DNA of 64,000 nt from Acidovorax soli (GCF_900107605.1 NZ_FNQJ01000002.1:62001-126000); one strand, 5' to 3'. Numbered from the stretch's first letter, positions 28,130 through 39,402 are shown. The notes: generated by a model from the sequence alone, not told the origin. Numbers and translations are program-made.

Positions 28130-29203
28130 TCAGCCCTCGAACTGCGGGTGCAACTGGCGGATGCGGTTCATGGCCATGGCGGCTGCGGCCGTGCGTGTTT
28201 CCACGCCGAGCTTGGCGAACACGCGCTCCAGGTGCTTCTTCACCGTGGCCGGGCTGGCCCCCAGGATGTCGCCGATGTCGCGGTTGATCTTGCCCTTGAG
28301 CACCCAGTACAGCACCTCGGCCTCGCGTGCGGTGAGCTTGAAGGACAGGCTCATGGATTCGATGATCTTGGCGTCGGACACCTCGCGCATCACGATGAGC
28401 CAGTCGCCGCCGCCCGCGCTGTCGCCCGCCTGCTGGTGCAGCCGGAAGGTGAGCCTGCGTGCGCCCTGCTCCACCGCCAGGCGCGGCGGCTCGGCCAGCG
28501 AAGCCTCCAGCCGCTCGGCCGCGTTGTCGGCCAGCACATGGCGGCGCAGCCAGGCCTGCACGGGCTCGGGCGCCCATTGGCCAAACGGGGTGGGTGCGCC
28601 ATCGGGGCCTACCTCGCCAAAGTAGCTTTGCAGCAGCTCGCGCGCCAGCGGGGTCTGCCACACGATGCGCCCGTCCGCGGCGCGCACGGTGATGCTGGCG
28701 TAGCCAAAGGCATCGAGCGCGTTGCGCGCCTCGCGCGCCTGGCGGGCGTCCTGCCGGGCCTTGCGGGCCGCGCCCAGGTGCACGCCCATGCGGGCCATCA
28801 CCTCGCGCGGCTTGAGGGGCTTGGTGACGTAGTCCACGCCGCCCGCCTCCAGCGCGGCCACCAGGTGCTCGGTCTCGGTCAGGCCGGTCATGAAGATGAT
28901 GGGGATATGCGCGGTGGCGGGCGAGGCCTTCAGGCGCCGCGCCACTTCAAAGCCGTCCATGCCGGGCATCATGGCGTCGAGCAGCACGATGTCCGGCAGG
29001 GCCTGCGCAGCGCGCTGCAATGCGGCTTCACCGTGCGTGGCCACCAGCACGGTGTAGCCGGATTCATCGAGCGCGTCGTGCAGCACGACCAGATTGTCGG
29101 GCACGTCGTCCACGATCAGGACCACGTCGCTGTCGCTGCGGTCCAGCGCGGCCGGCGCGGAGGTGGAAGGTGGCGACGTCTCAGTCATGGGGGTGGTAGG
29201 CAT
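28130..29203 (-). CDS. response regulator: receiver plus LuxR-type DNA-binding domain
   Basis: The 357-residue protein has a receiver domain at about residues 27-145 (VLIVDDVPDN, phospho-acceptor Asp76 in DIVLLDAMMP, conserved Lys in YVTKPLKP). A central domain of about 130 residues follows, with PAS-like character (AFGYASITVRAADGRIVWQT), and then a C-terminal LuxR helix-turn-helix (LTAREAEVLYWVLKGKINRD, ATVKKHLERVFAKLG). The start lies two bases after the stop of the sensor kinase, so the two form a pair. Given the position immediately before urtA, control of urea uptake, and perhaps of the divergent urease operon, is likely. Confidence 0.9.
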   Translation of the reverse strand: MPTTPMTETSPPSTSAPAALDRSDSDVVLIVDDVPDNLVVLHDALDESGYTVLVATHGEAALQRAAQALPDIVLLDAMMPGMDGFEVARRLKASPATAHIPIIFMTGLTETEHLVAALEAGGVDYVTKPLKPREVMARMGVHLGAARKARQDARQAREARNALDAFGYASITVRAADGRIVWQTPLARELLQSYFGEVGPDGAPTPFGQWAPEPVQAWLRRHVLADNAAERLEASLAEPPRLAVEQGARRLTFRLHQQAGDSAGGGDWLIVMREVSDAKIIESMSLSFKLTAREAEVLYWVLKGKINRDIGDILGASPATVKKHLERVFAKLGVETRTAAAAMAMNRIRQLHPQFEG

Positions 29204-29205
29204 GG

Positions 29206-32200
29206 TCACGAGGGGGCCCGCTCCAGGATCTGGCCCATGGCGTCGAACTGGAATTCGCGCGCCATCTGGCGCATGGTGTGGACAAACGCCTGGTGCGCGG
29301 GCTGGCTGCGCTCGATCTCGTCCAGGGTGTTCAGAATGCCCCGGTAGTAGCCCAGCGCCACGGCCTGGGCCAACGCGGCGAGGGCGGTAGCGTCGGGGTA
29401 GCTCAGTGGCGCTGCCGTGGCGGGTGCCGGGTACGGTGGCGGCGGTGCCGTGGTCTGTGCCAGCGCATCGCCCTCGTACAACCACTGCAGCCCCAGGCGG
29501 CGCTCCAGCCAGTCCAGCAGCTCGGTGTGGCGCACGGGCTTGACGATGAAGTCCTCCGGGCGTATGTCCACATCGTTGTCCAGCGCTTTGTCAAAGGCAT
29601 TGGCTGAGACGATGGCGCATTGCACATTGGCCAGGTGCATCTGCCGCACCCGCCGCAAGGTCTCCCACCCGTCAATGCCCGGCATGGCCAGGTCCATGAA
29701 GATCGCGTGCGGGCGGTAGCCGGTGGCCAGCAGGTCCAATGCATCGTGGCCGCTGGCGGCCTGGCGCAGTTCGAAGCCCAGGGGTTCGAGCAGCTGCACC
29801 AGCAACTCGCGGTCGGGCTCCTCGTTGTCCACGACCAGGATGCGGCGGCGCTCGCCCGCATAACCCCAGCGGGCACGATGGGCTTGCACAGCCGAAGGCG
29901 CTGCCGCCTTGCCCAGGGCATCCCCATGCACCTCGGGCAGGAACAGCTTGGCGTGGAACACCGAACCCACACCCGGGGTGCTGCTCACTGTCAGCTCGCC
30001 GCCCATGAGCGCGGTGAGCATCTTGGCAATGGTCAGGCCCAGCCCCGCACCCGGCGCGGCGGCGGTGCTGCCGCCGCCCGATCCGCCGCGCGCAAAGGGC
30101 TCGAAGATGCGCTCGATCTCTTCGGCCGTGAGGCCCGGCCCGGTGTCCTGCACCTCGATGCGCGCCATCTCGCGCGCATAGCGCACGCGCAGCGTGACGG
30201 TGCCCTGCGCGGTGAACTTGACCGCGTTGCCCAGCAGGTTGATGAGGATCTGGCGCAGGCGCTTGTCGTCGGCGCGTACCACCTCCGGAATCACCCCTTG
30301 CACATCGAACGTGAACGCCAGGCCCTTGGCGGCGGCCTGCAGCTCGAACAGCGCAGCCATTTCGTGCAGGCCGTCGGCAAAGCGCATGGGCGCCACATCC
30401 AGCGTGAGCTTGCCGGATTCAATGCGCGCAATGTCCAGCGTGCCTTCGATGAGCGACAGCAAATGCTCGCCGCCCCGGCGGATCACATGCACGGCCTGCT
30501 TGCGGTGCGGCGGCACGCCCGCGTCCTCACCCATGAGCTGGGCGTAGCCCAGGATGGAGTTGAGCGGCGTGCGGATCTCGTGGCTGATGGCACTGATATA
30601 GCGGCTCTTGGCATGGTTGGCCTGCTCCGCGGCCTGCTGCGCCTGCTCGGCCACGCTGCGCGCGGTCTGCAGCGCCTCGTCGGTCTGGCGGTGCAGCTCG
30701 ATTTCGCGCACCAGCAGGCCCGTCTGGCGATTCGACTCCTCCTGCGCCACCTGGCGGCTTTTGTGCGCCAGCACCAGCCACCAGGCCACGATGCCCGAGA
30801 TGACCAGCAGCGCGAGGTAAGCCTTGAGCAGGCCGGAGCGCAAGGCGACCTCGGGCGCAGCCAGCACTTCGGTATGGGTCGCCGCCTGTGCGAGGGTGTT
30901 GAGCTCCTGGTGGTACAGCATGCCCATCACCGACGCCAGCAGCGGTGCGATCACCAGCATCAGCAGCAGGAAGTGGCCCAGGCCCGTGTCCAGGTAGCGC
31001 CACATGGCGCGCGGCAACACCCAGCGCAGGGCGGCGGACCACTGCACCGCCATGCTCGCATGCGGCTTGCACAGGTCGCCACAGCGCACATCGAGCGTGC
31101 AGCACAGGGAGCAGATGGCGCCTCGGTAGGCGGGGCACTGGGCCATGTCGGGGGCTTCATACTCGCGCTCGCAGATCACGCAGCGCTGCACGGTCAGGCG
31201 CTGGAAAGTCCCCAGGTCGGCGGCCCGAGTACCCGGCACGGGGCCCACCATGGGCATGGCCACGGGTGCGCTCTGCCGCGCGATGTAGTAACGGCCGCGT
31301 GTGGTCCAGGCAATGAGCGGCGCGGCCACAAACGCCACGGCCATGGCGATCACGGCCGAGAAAGCCTGTGGCAGCGGGCCGAACAGGCCCAGGTGCGCAC
31401 TGATGGACAGGAGGGACGCCAGCGCCATCGCGCCCACGCCCACCGGGTTGATGTCGTACAGGTGCGCGCGCTTGAACTCGATGCCCTTGGGCGACAGGCC
31501 CAGCGGCTTGTTGATGACGAGGTCGGCCACCACGGCCATGATCCAGGCGATGGCGATGTTGGAGTACAGCCCCAGCACCTCGCCCATGGCGCGGAACACA
31601 TTCATCTCCATCAGCATGAAGGCGATCAGCGTGTTGAACACTACCCACACCACGCGCCCCGGGTGGCTGTGCGTGAGGCGCGAGAAGAAGTTGGACCAAG
31701 CCAGCGAGCCCGCGTAGGCGTTGGTCACGTTGATCTTGAGCTGAGAGATCACCACAAACAAGGCCGTGGCCGCCACCGCCCAGCCGTAGTGGGGGAACAC
31801 ATATTCATACGCGGCCAGGTACATCTGGTTGGGGTCCACCGCGCGGTCGGCAGGCACCATGTGGGTGAGTGCCAGGTAGGCGAGCAGCGCCCCGCCCAGC
31901 ATCTTGAGCACGCCCAGCACCACCCAGCCCGGCCCGCCCACCAGCACGCCCAGCCACCAGCGCCCGCGCGTGCTGGCGGTGCGGGCGGGCATGAAGCGCA
32001 GGTAGTCGGCCTGTTCCCCCATCTGGGTGATGAGCGCAATACCGACGGTGAGTGCCGCACCAAACACGGGCAGCTGAAAACTTGCATTGCGCCCTGACTC
32101 CCCACCGTAGTGCACGACCCCCACAAATGCACCAGGATCGCGCACCAGCACATACACAAACGGCACCACCAGCATCACCAGCCACAGCGGCTGCGTCCAC

Positions 32201-32799
32201 ACCTGCAGGCGGCTGATGACGGATACCCCGTGCGTGACCAGCGGAATCACCACCACGGCGCAGATCAGGTAGCCCCAGGTGGGCGGGATGTCGAGCGCCA
32301 GTTCCAGCGCGTAGGCCATGACGGCGGCCTCCAGCGCAAAGAAGATGAAGGTGAAGCTGGCGTAGATGAGCGAGGTGAGCGTGGAGCCGATGTAGCCAAA
32401 ACCCGCGCCGCGCGTGAGCAGATCCATGTCCACGCCATAGCGCGCGGCGTAAATGCTGATGGGCAGGCCCGCCAGGAAGATGATGAGCCCCGTGGCCACG
32501 ATGGCCCAGAAGGCATTGATGAAACCGTACTGCACCAGCAGCGTGGCGCCCACGGCCTCCAGGATCAAAAACGACGCGGCGCCGAACGCCGTGTTGGCCA
32601 CGCGCCATTCGGACCACCTGCGAAAGCGCTGGGGCGTGTAGCGCAGCGCGTAGTCCTCCATGGTCTCGGTGGCCACCCAGCTGTTGTAGTCGCGCCGGAC
32701 CTTGACCACCTGCTGGGGCGCCTGCGCGTCGGCGTCCGGCCCCAGTGCAGGGGCCGAAGTGGCGTCGGGCGGGGCAAGGGAGGCGGTGGAGGAGGGCAT
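29206..32799 (-). CDS. hybrid sensor kinase with NCS1 permease domain and Cys-rich module
   Basis: The 1197-residue protein has five parts. Residues 60-500 form a 12-helix-like domain resembling NCS1 nucleobase/allantoin permeases (GAGFGYIGSTLTSLIYASFT, then SQLKINVTNAYAGSLAWSNF). Residues 540-580 are a cysteine-rich module with Cys at 540, 543, 555, 563, 566, 567, 573 and 577 and His580, likely a metal site. Two further helices (607-628 and 658-678) and a coiled coil follow. The kinase has phospho-His740 (ISHEIRTPLN), Asn858 and the G-box GAGLGLTIAK. A receiver carries Asp1036. The tail (1140-1197) is helical. The upstream in-frame ATG at 33003 adds non-conserved residues, so 32799 is preferred. 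The sensed compound is unknown. Confidence 0.88.
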   Translation of the reverse strand: MPSSTASLAPPDATSAPALGPDADAQAPQQVVKVRRDYNSWVATETMEDYALRYTPQRFRRWSEWRVANTAFGAASFLILEAVGATLLVQYGFINAFWAIVATGLIIFLAGLPISIYAARYGVDMDLLTRGAGFGYIGSTLTSLIYASFTFIFFALEAAVMAYALELALDIPPTWGYLICAVVVIPLVTHGVSVISRLQVWTQPLWLVMLVVPFVYVLVRDPGAFVGVVHYGGESGRNASFQLPVFGAALTVGIALITQMGEQADYLRFMPARTASTRGRWWLGVLVGGPGWVVLGVLKMLGGALLAYLALTHMVPADRAVDPNQMYLAAYEYVFPHYGWAVAATALFVVISQLKINVTNAYAGSLAWSNFFSRLTHSHPGRVVWVVFNTLIAFMLMEMNVFRAMGEVLGLYSNIAIAWIMAVVADLVINKPLGLSPKGIEFKRAHLYDINPVGVGAMALASLLSISAHLGLFGPLPQAFSAVIAMAVAFVAAPLIAWTTRGRYYIARQSAPVAMPMVGPVPGTRAADLGTFQRLTVQRCVICEREYEAPDMAQCPAYRGAICSLCCTLDVRCGDLCKPHASMAVQWSAALRWVLPRAMWRYLDTGLGHFLLLMLVIAPLLASVMGMLYHQELNTLAQAATHTEVLAAPEVALRSGLLKAYLALLVISGIVAWWLVLAHKSRQVAQEESNRQTGLLVREIELHRQTDEALQTARSVAEQAQQAAEQANHAKSRYISAISHEIRTPLNSILGYAQLMGEDAGVPPHRKQAVHVIRRGGEHLLSLIEGTLDIARIESGKLTLDVAPMRFADGLHEMAALFELQAAAKGLAFTFDVQGVIPEVVRADDKRLRQILINLLGNAVKFTAQGTVTLRVRYAREMARIEVQDTGPGLTAEEIERIFEPFARGGSGGGSTAAAPGAGLGLTIAKMLTALMGGELTVSSTPGVGSVFHAKLFLPEVHGDALGKAAAPSAVQAHRARWGYAGERRRILVVDNEEPDRELLVQLLEPLGFELRQAASGHDALDLLATGYRPHAIFMDLAMPGIDGWETLRRVRQMHLANVQCAIVSANAFDKALDNDVDIRPEDFIVKPVRHTELLDWLERRLGLQWLYEGDALAQTTAPPPPYPAPATAAPLSYPDATALAALAQAVALGYYRGILNTLDEIERSQPAHQAFVHTMRQMAREFQFDAMGQILERAPS

Positions 32800-33113
32800 G
32801 GGCGAAGGGCAGCGGCAGCCCTTGCAAGTGCAGTTTCCATGCCACGGGCCGGCTGCACGACCAGCCCAGGGATGACCTGCATAACCCTCGCGAGGCGGTG
32901 GTAGTGCGGATCGGGATGGGGCACAAGGCGTCTTTTTGCAGCCAATAGCGGGCCTATTGGCCAAAAAAGCAACACAGTGGACCGCCCGAGACCGCGCTAT
33001 CACCGACCGCAGGGAGTTATGCAGGTCATCCCCACCTTCGCCCTCTGGCGTATGGCGGGCACGGGGCTTGCTACCTATGATGGGCTCGCTTCCACCAGAT
33101 CACCCGGTACACC
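32800..33113. promoter_or_regulatory. divergent control region between the sensor kinase and ureA
   Basis: This 314-base gap separates the leftward sensor-regulator-urt genes from the rightward urease operon. It contains one clear symmetric site, an 8-bp inverted repeat at 32941-32961 (GCCAATAG, five bases, CTATTGGC), located 142 bases from the kinase start and 153 from ureA. The rest holds no convincing gene. A binding site for the adjacent response regulator or a general nitrogen regulator is plausible but not shown. Confidence 0.5.
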
Positions 33114-33416
33114 ATGGAACTCACTCCCAGAGAAAAAGACAAGCTCTTGATCTTCACCGCCGCCCTGCTGGCCGAGCGCCGCAAGGCCCGGGGGCTGAAG
33201 CTCAACTACCCCGAGGCCGTGGCCCTGATCAGCGCCGCCGTGATGGAAGGCGCGCGCGACGGCAAGACCGTGGCGCAGCTCATGAGCGCAGGCCGCACCG
33301 TGCTGACCCGCGCGGACGTGATGGAAGGCATCCCCGAGATGATTCCGGACATCCAGGTGGAGGCCACCTTCCCCGATGGCACCAAGCTCGTGACGGTGCA
33401 CCAGCCGATCGTCTGA
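33114..33416 (+). CDS. ureA: urease gamma subunit UreA
   Basis: UreA is the 100-residue gamma subunit of the nickel urease that hydrolyses urea to ammonia and carbamate. It begins [20 protein letters not shown] and contains [20 protein letters not shown] and the C-terminal [17 protein letters not shown], all family signatures. It leads the rightward operon ureA-ureJ-ureB-ureC-ureE-ureF-ureG and is divergent from the sensor kinase gene. Confidence 0.97.
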   Translation: MELTPREKDKLLIFTAALLAERRKARGLKLNYPEAVALISAAVMEGARDGKTVAQLMSAGRTVLTRADVMEGIPEMIPDIQVEATFPDGTKLVTVHQPIV

Positions 33417-33452
33417 TCCCTTCTATTCCCCTCTTCTCTCCGTGGAGCACCC

Positions 33453-34067
33453 ATGCGCATCGCCCTCTCACACCGCCACACAGCCGCTCTTCTTTTCATA
33501 GCTGCCAGCGCAATCGGTAACAGCGCCAACGCCCATACCAGTGCTGAATCCCACATCCACAACAGCTTTCTGAGCGGCTTGGCCCACCCCCTGTTCGGGC
33601 TGGACCACCTGGCCGCCATGGTCGCAGTGGGCCTGTGGAGCGCCCTGGCCGCGCGCAGCGCCGGGCGCGATCTGCTGTGGGGCCCCGTGGGCTTTGCCGC
33701 CATGTTGCTGGTGGGCGCCGTGCTGGGCCTGCAGGGCGTGGCGCTGCCAGCGGTGGAGCCGATGATTGCGGCGTCGCTGCTGGTCACGGGCCTGCTGGTC
33801 GTGTCGCGCCTGCGTGTGCCCGGGCTGGTGGCGGCGCTGGGTGTGGGCGTGTTCGCCGTCTCCCACGGAGTGGCCCACGGCTACGAGCTGGCAGGCAGCG
33901 ACAGCGCCTGGTTGACCCTGGCAGGCATGCTGACGGCCACCGTGCTGCTGCACAGCGCGGGCCTGGCGGCTGGCTGGGCTCTGCGCCACTGCCATGTGTG
34001 GCTGGCCCGCGCCGCAGGTGCCAGCGTGGCCATGCTGGGTGGCGCGCTGCTGGCGCAAATGGCCTGA
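33453..34067 (+). CDS. ureJ: HupE/UreJ-type membrane protein, probable nickel permease
   Basis: The 204-residue protein has an N-terminal signal-like helix followed by [20 protein letters not shown] and [16 protein letters not shown]. Conserved histidines in [12 protein letters not shown] and in [11 protein letters not shown] are expected nickel ligands of HupE/UreJ transporters. Six or seven hydrophobic helices follow. Its place between ureA and ureB supports nickel supply for urease maturation. Gene symbol by context. Confidence 0.88.
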   Translation: MRIALSHRHTAALLFIAASAIGNSANAHTSAESHIHNSFLSGLAHPLFGLDHLAAMVAVGLWSALAARSAGRDLLWGPVGFAAMLLVGAVLGLQGVALPAVEPMIAASLLVTGLLVVSRLRVPGLVAALGVGVFAVSHGVAHGYELAGSDSAWLTLAGMLTATVLLHSAGLAAGWALRHCHVWLARAAGASVAMLGGALLAQMA

Positions 34068-34089
34068 GCATTCCCTCGAAGGAGCCTTC

Positions 34090-34395
34090 ATGATCCCCGG
34101 CGAACTTTTCACCGAACCCGGCGAACACCTGCTCAACACCGGCCGCCGCACCCTGACGCTGGTGGTGCGCAACACCGGCGACCGGCCCATCCAGGTCGGC
34201 TCGCACTACCACTTTGCCGAAACGAACAACGCCCTGGGCTTTGACCGTGCCGCCGCGCGCGGCATGCGGCTGAACATTGCGTCGGGCACCGCCGTGCGCT
34301 TTGAGCCCGGCCAGGAGCGCACCGTGGAGCTGGTGGACTACGCGGGCGAGCGCCGGGTGTTCGGCTTCCAGGGCCTGACGCAGGGCGCGCTGTAG
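34090..34395 (+). CDS. ureB: urease beta subunit UreB
   Basis: The 101-residue beta subunit begins [19 protein letters not shown] and contains the family block [18 protein letters not shown] and [17 protein letters not shown]. The start at 34090 follows the ribosome site GAAGGAG. It assembles with UreA and UreC in the cytoplasm as the (abc)3 enzyme. Confidence 0.97.
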   Translation: MIPGELFTEPGEHLLNTGRRTLTLVVRNTGDRPIQVGSHYHFAETNNALGFDRAAARGMRLNIASGTAVRFEPGQERTVELVDYAGERRVFGFQGLTQGAL

Positions 34396-34460
34396 CAATT
34401 TCAAGCCAAATTGGCAGATAGCGCAGGTATTCATTGCCCAAGAAGCTATCAAAAACATAG
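34396..34460. repeat. short palindromic repeat between ureB and ureC
   Basis: The gap contains CAAGCCAAATTGGCAGATAGCGCAG and GAAGCTATCAAAAA in parts that resemble the short TAGC/GGCC-type repeat seen at 22004 and 58361. It is transcribed between two urease subunit genes and could form a small hairpin (GCCAAATTGGC). Family membership is by eye. Confidence 0.4.
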
Positions 34461-34487
34461 TAACCGTTCTCACGGAGCACCCCACCC

Positions 34488-36206
<1,719 letters not shown>

Positions 36207-36216
36207 CGCTCCGTCC

Positions 36217-36831
36217 ATGATCCAGGTCTCCAAACTCATCCCCCAGGGCCAAGGCCTTGCTCCCGTTTTGCTCAAGCGCGCCACCACGGTCGATCTGGAC
36301 TGGGACATTCGCCAGAAAAGCCGCTTTGCGGCCACCGATTCGGCAGGCCGAGAACTGGGCATCTTTTTGCCACGCGGCACCGTGGTGCGCGGCGGCGATG
36401 TGCTGGTGGCCGAAGACGGCTCGCTGGTGCGCGTGCTGGCTGCGCCGCAGCCGGTGCTGGTCATCACGCACTGCGCCAACCATGGCGCCCCTTTCGATCT
36501 GACCCGCGCCGCCTACCACCTGGGCAACCGCCACGTGCCCATCGAACTGCAGCCCGACCACCTCAAGATCGAGCCCGACCATGTGCTGGCCGAGATGCTG
36601 CGCGCCATGCATCTGATCGTGAACGAACAGCAGCTGCCGTTTGAGCCCGAAGGCGGTGCGTATGCGGCGGGGCATGGCGGCGGGCACCACGCCCACAGTG
36701 AACACGGGCATGACCATGGGCACGGCCATTCGCACGGGCAGGGGCCGGCAGCTGCACCCACTCGCGTCCGCGCTGTGGCCATTCCGGTGGTCGCACCAGG
36801 CCATGTGCATGGCCCGCACTGCAACCACTGA
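36217..36831 (+). CDS. ureE: urease nickel metallochaperone UreE
   Basis: UreE carries nickel to the UreDFG-urease complex. The 204-residue protein has the two usual domains (N-terminal peptide-binding part and C-terminal metal-binding part with [11 protein letters not shown] and NRHVPIE) and a strongly His-rich tail ([19 protein letters not shown], then HVHGPHCNH at the end). Such tails bind extra nickel. The start at 36217 is chosen because the long upstream frame overlaps ureC. Confidence 0.95.
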   Translation: MIQVSKLIPQGQGLAPVLLKRATTVDLDWDIRQKSRFAATDSAGRELGIFLPRGTVVRGGDVLVAEDGSLVRVLAAPQPVLVITHCANHGAPFDLTRAAYHLGNRHVPIELQPDHLKIEPDHVLAEMLRAMHLIVNEQQLPFEPEGGAYAAGHGGGHHAHSEHGHDHGHGHSHGQGPAAAPTRVRAVAIPVVAPGHVHGPHCNH

Positions 36832-36848
36832 GCCAGCGGAGCGCCTGC

Positions 36849-37559
36849 ATGCGTACAGACCGCACCGCCCCCCTGCCCGCGGCCAGCCTGCTGCAGCTCA
36901 TGTGGCTCGCCTCCCCCGCGCTGCCCGTGGGCGGGTTCTCGTATTCCGAAGGGCTGGAAAGCGCCATTGAAAACGCAAACCTTTCCACCGAAGCCGCAGT
37001 GGCCAACTGGCTGCTCGACCAGTTGCACATCACCCAGTCGCGCGGCGACATGGCCCTGATCGCCAAGGCCGTAGGCGCCTGGCGCCGTGGGGACATGACC
37101 CAAGTGCAAGCGCTCAACGACTGGGTACAACACACCCGCGAGACCAGCGAGCTGCGCTTGCAGACAGAGCAAATGGGCCGGTCGATGGCCGACTGGCTGC
37201 GCAACCAGCACCAGGACGACGAAGCCCTGATGCCGGCCGTGCGCCACCTGGCGGCACTTCCACCCACTTACCCCGTGGCTTTTGCGCTGGCCGCATCCAC
37301 CACCCAGGCGCCCGTGCGCGCAGTGCTGCTGGCCTACGCCTTTGGCTGGGCCGAGAACATGGTGCAGGCCGCACTCAAATCCATGCAGCTGGGCCAAAGC
37401 GCGGGCCAGCGCATCCTGGCCCGGCTGGCTGACGCCATCCCCGATGCCGCAGACCATGCGATCGGCCTGATGGACAGCGAACGGCAGGCCTTCTCGCCCA
37501 TGCTGGCCATCCTGTCGGCCCAGCACGAAACCCAATACTCCCGCCTCTTCCGATCATGA
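36849..37559 (+). CDS. ureF: urease accessory protein UreF
   Basis: UreF acts with UreD and UreG in nickel insertion and gates the GTPase activity of UreG. The 236-residue all-helical protein has the family opening [24 protein letters not shown] and a conserved C-terminal helix, [20 protein letters not shown]. It overlaps ureG by four bases. Confidence 0.95.
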   Translation: MRTDRTAPLPAASLLQLMWLASPALPVGGFSYSEGLESAIENANLSTEAAVANWLLDQLHITQSRGDMALIAKAVGAWRRGDMTQVQALNDWVQHTRETSELRLQTEQMGRSMADWLRNQHQDDEALMPAVRHLAALPPTYPVAFALAASTTQAPVRAVLLAYAFGWAENMVQAALKSMQLGQSAGQRILARLADAIPDAADHAIGLMDSERQAFSPMLAILSAQHETQYSRLFRS

Positions 37560-38230
37560 GCACCCTGCACCACATCCCGAACCGCACCAAGAACCTGCCC
37601 CCCCTGCGCGTGGGCATTGGCGGCCCCGTTGGCTCAGGCAAAACCACACTGCTGGAAATGCTGTGCAAGACCATGCGCGATGACTACGACCTCATCGCCA
37701 TCACCAACGACATCTACACCAAGGAAGACCAGCGCCTGCTCACGGTGAGCGGCGCCCTGCCCGCCGAGCGCATCCTGGGCGTGGAGACCGGCGGCTGCCC
37801 CCATACTGCCATCCGCGAAGACTGCTCCATCAACCTCGAAGCCATCGACCGCATGCTGGGCGAGTTCCCCAACGCCGATATCGTGTTCGTCGAAAGCGGC
37901 GGCGACAACCTGGCAGCCACCTTCAGCCCCGAGCTGAGCGATCTGACCATCTACGTCATCGACGTGGCCGCTGGCGAGAAAATCCCCCGCAAGGGCGGCC
38001 CCGGCATCACCAAGAGCGACCTGTTCGTCATCAACAAGACCGACCTGGCCCCGCATGTGGGTGCCGACCTGGAGGTGATGCGCGCCGATACCGTGCGCAT
38101 GCGCACCAACGCCCAAGGTCTCAAGCCCTTTGTGATGACCAACCTCAAAACCCTGGCGGGCGTGGCCGACGTGGTGAAGTTCATCGAAACACGGGGCATG
38201 CTGCAGAAACCGGCACCCGCAGCGCAATAA
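37556..38230 (+). CDS. ureG: urease accessory GTPase UreG
   Basis: UreG is the GTPase that powers nickel delivery to urease. The 224-residue protein has the P-loop [17 protein letters not shown] at about residues 20-36, the metal-binding CPH motif in [13 protein letters not shown], and the guanine-recognition segment [13 protein letters not shown]. It is the last gene of the urease operon. Confidence 0.97.
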   Translation: MSTLHHIPNRTKNLPPLRVGIGGPVGSGKTTLLEMLCKTMRDDYDLIAITNDIYTKEDQRLLTVSGALPAERILGVETGGCPHTAIREDCSINLEAIDRMLGEFPNADIVFVESGGDNLAATFSPELSDLTIYVIDVAAGEKIPRKGGPGITKSDLFVINKTDLAPHVGADLEVMRADTVRMRTNAQGLKPFVMTNLKTLAGVADVVKFIETRGMLQKPAPAAQ

Positions 38231-38325
38231 CAGACTCCATAAAAAGGCGGAAATGGCCGCGATGCCGCGCCATGCCCAGCGATTGACAGACGGGCGAACG
38301 GATCGACCAGCGAGGCCTGCGTGAC

Positions 38326-38346
38326 GGCACCGGGCGCCACGGTGCC
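38326..38346 (+). terminator. hairpin downstream of ureG
   Basis: A perfect 7-bp stem (GGCACCG with CGGTGCC) around a 7-base loop lies 95 bases after ureG. No T-run follows. The surrounding 266 bases to the lysR gene otherwise contain no convincing gene. Confidence 0.35.
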
Positions 38347-38496
38347 CGCGCGGCGGGGGGCGCGGGCGGCTCGTTGACCGGTTGGAGCTCAAGAACCGGC
38401 TTCTTCAAAACCGTTCGTACGATGGGTTGACGCTACTGATCAACATTGCCTTAGCGCTTTGCGCAGTTCGCCCACGGGCTTGGCATAGATGCCTCC

Positions 38497-39402
38497 TCAT
38501 ATCCCGTCGAACATCCTTGAGAAGTTCCCGCACTCCTGGGCCAACAGGCAAATGGAGGAAACCAGGATGCTCTTGCGCTGTGGCTTATAGACAGCGGCGT
38601 AAGGCACCTCAGGGTTGGGCACGTCGATATCGACCGTTTGCAGAGCTCCCGCATCGACCAGTGGCTGCAAGCACTCCAGTGGCATGTAGCTCACGCCCAT
38701 GCCCGCGACGGTCAGGCCGATCAGAGGCAGCAGGCTGTTGGTGATGATGGGGGGCTCGATACGTGCGACCAGGTTTTCGTTCAGCCAGTGGTCCATGATG
38801 ACGCCGAGCCCCGAAGTGTCGCCCTGCATCAACAAAGTGTGCGACGCCAGTTCCTGAACGCTCAGCGGCCCTTGCTTGCGCACCAACCCTGGCTTGCACA
38901 TCCAGGTGAATCTGGCGCTTTGCAAGCGCTTGGAAGCCAGGCGATCATGGCTGAACGCATCGGGGACGATCACCAGATCGAGCGCGTCGGCCTGCAGCTT
39001 GTCGCGCAGCCGGGTGGCTGAATCCACGTCCGGCTCGATCGTCACCTGCGGATACATGGCGCGCACGCGGCCCAACAAGCGGGGTAGCCAGGTCATGGCG
39101 ACCAGCTCGGTAATGCCGATGCGGACACGCCGCACCATCGCTTCGGGGTTGACCAGGCTCTCTAGCGCTGCATCGCGCTGCGCAAGCAGCCGCTGCGCCG
39201 TCAACAGCACCTGCTGGCCTTTCTCCGTCAGCCGTGCATGGCGCAGGCTGCGGTCAAACAACTCGTCGCCGAGCAGCGATTCCAGTTCCTTGACCCGCTT
39301 GGAGACCGCAGCCTGGCTGGTGTGCAAGCGTAGAGCGGCGGCGCCGAAACTGCCTTCGCGATCGATCCAATAAATCGCTTCGAGCTGCTTGAACGAGAAC
39401 AT
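38497..39402 (-). CDS. LysR-family transcriptional regulator
   Basis: The 301-residue protein has an N-terminal winged helix-turn-helix (MFSFKQLEAIYWIDREGSFG, AALRLHTSQAAVSKRVKELE) and a periplasmic-binding-like effector domain from about residue 90. The start at 39402 gives the normal LysR N-terminus; the frame runs 16 residues further upstream. It diverges from the rraA-like gene across 115 bases with a strong inverted repeat, so it probably controls that gene and the following Bug protein gene. The inducer is unknown. Confidence 0.9.
   Translation of the reverse strand: MFSFKQLEAIYWIDREGSFGAAALRLHTSQAAVSKRVKELESLLGDELFDRSLRHARLTEKGQQVLLTAQRLLAQRDAALESLVNPEAMVRRVRIGITELVAMTWLPRLLGRVRAMYPQVTIEPDVDSATRLRDKLQADALDLVIVPDAFSHDRLASKRLQSARFTWMCKPGLVRKQGPLSVQELASHTLLMQGDTSGLGVIMDHWLNENLVARIEPPIITNSLLPLIGLTVAGMGVSYMPLECLQPLVDAGALQTVDIDVPNPEVPYAAVYKPQRKSILVSSICLLAQECGNFSRMFDGI

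Noticed and set aside
29620-32097. 825-codon plus-strand frame opposite the sensor kinase
   Set aside because: It lies antisense to conserved kinase and permease motifs and resembles no protein family.
33453-33560. Further copy of the short palindromic repeat in the ureJ signal region
   Set aside because: CATAGCTGCCAGCGC is suggestive, but the stretch also fits an ordinary signal peptide and the second half of the repeat is missing.
38451-38486. Eleven-codon frame on the minus strand with a strong GAGGAGG ribosome site
   Set aside because: Too short to support as a gene; no leader-peptide context or conserved residues, and it follows the lysR stop.
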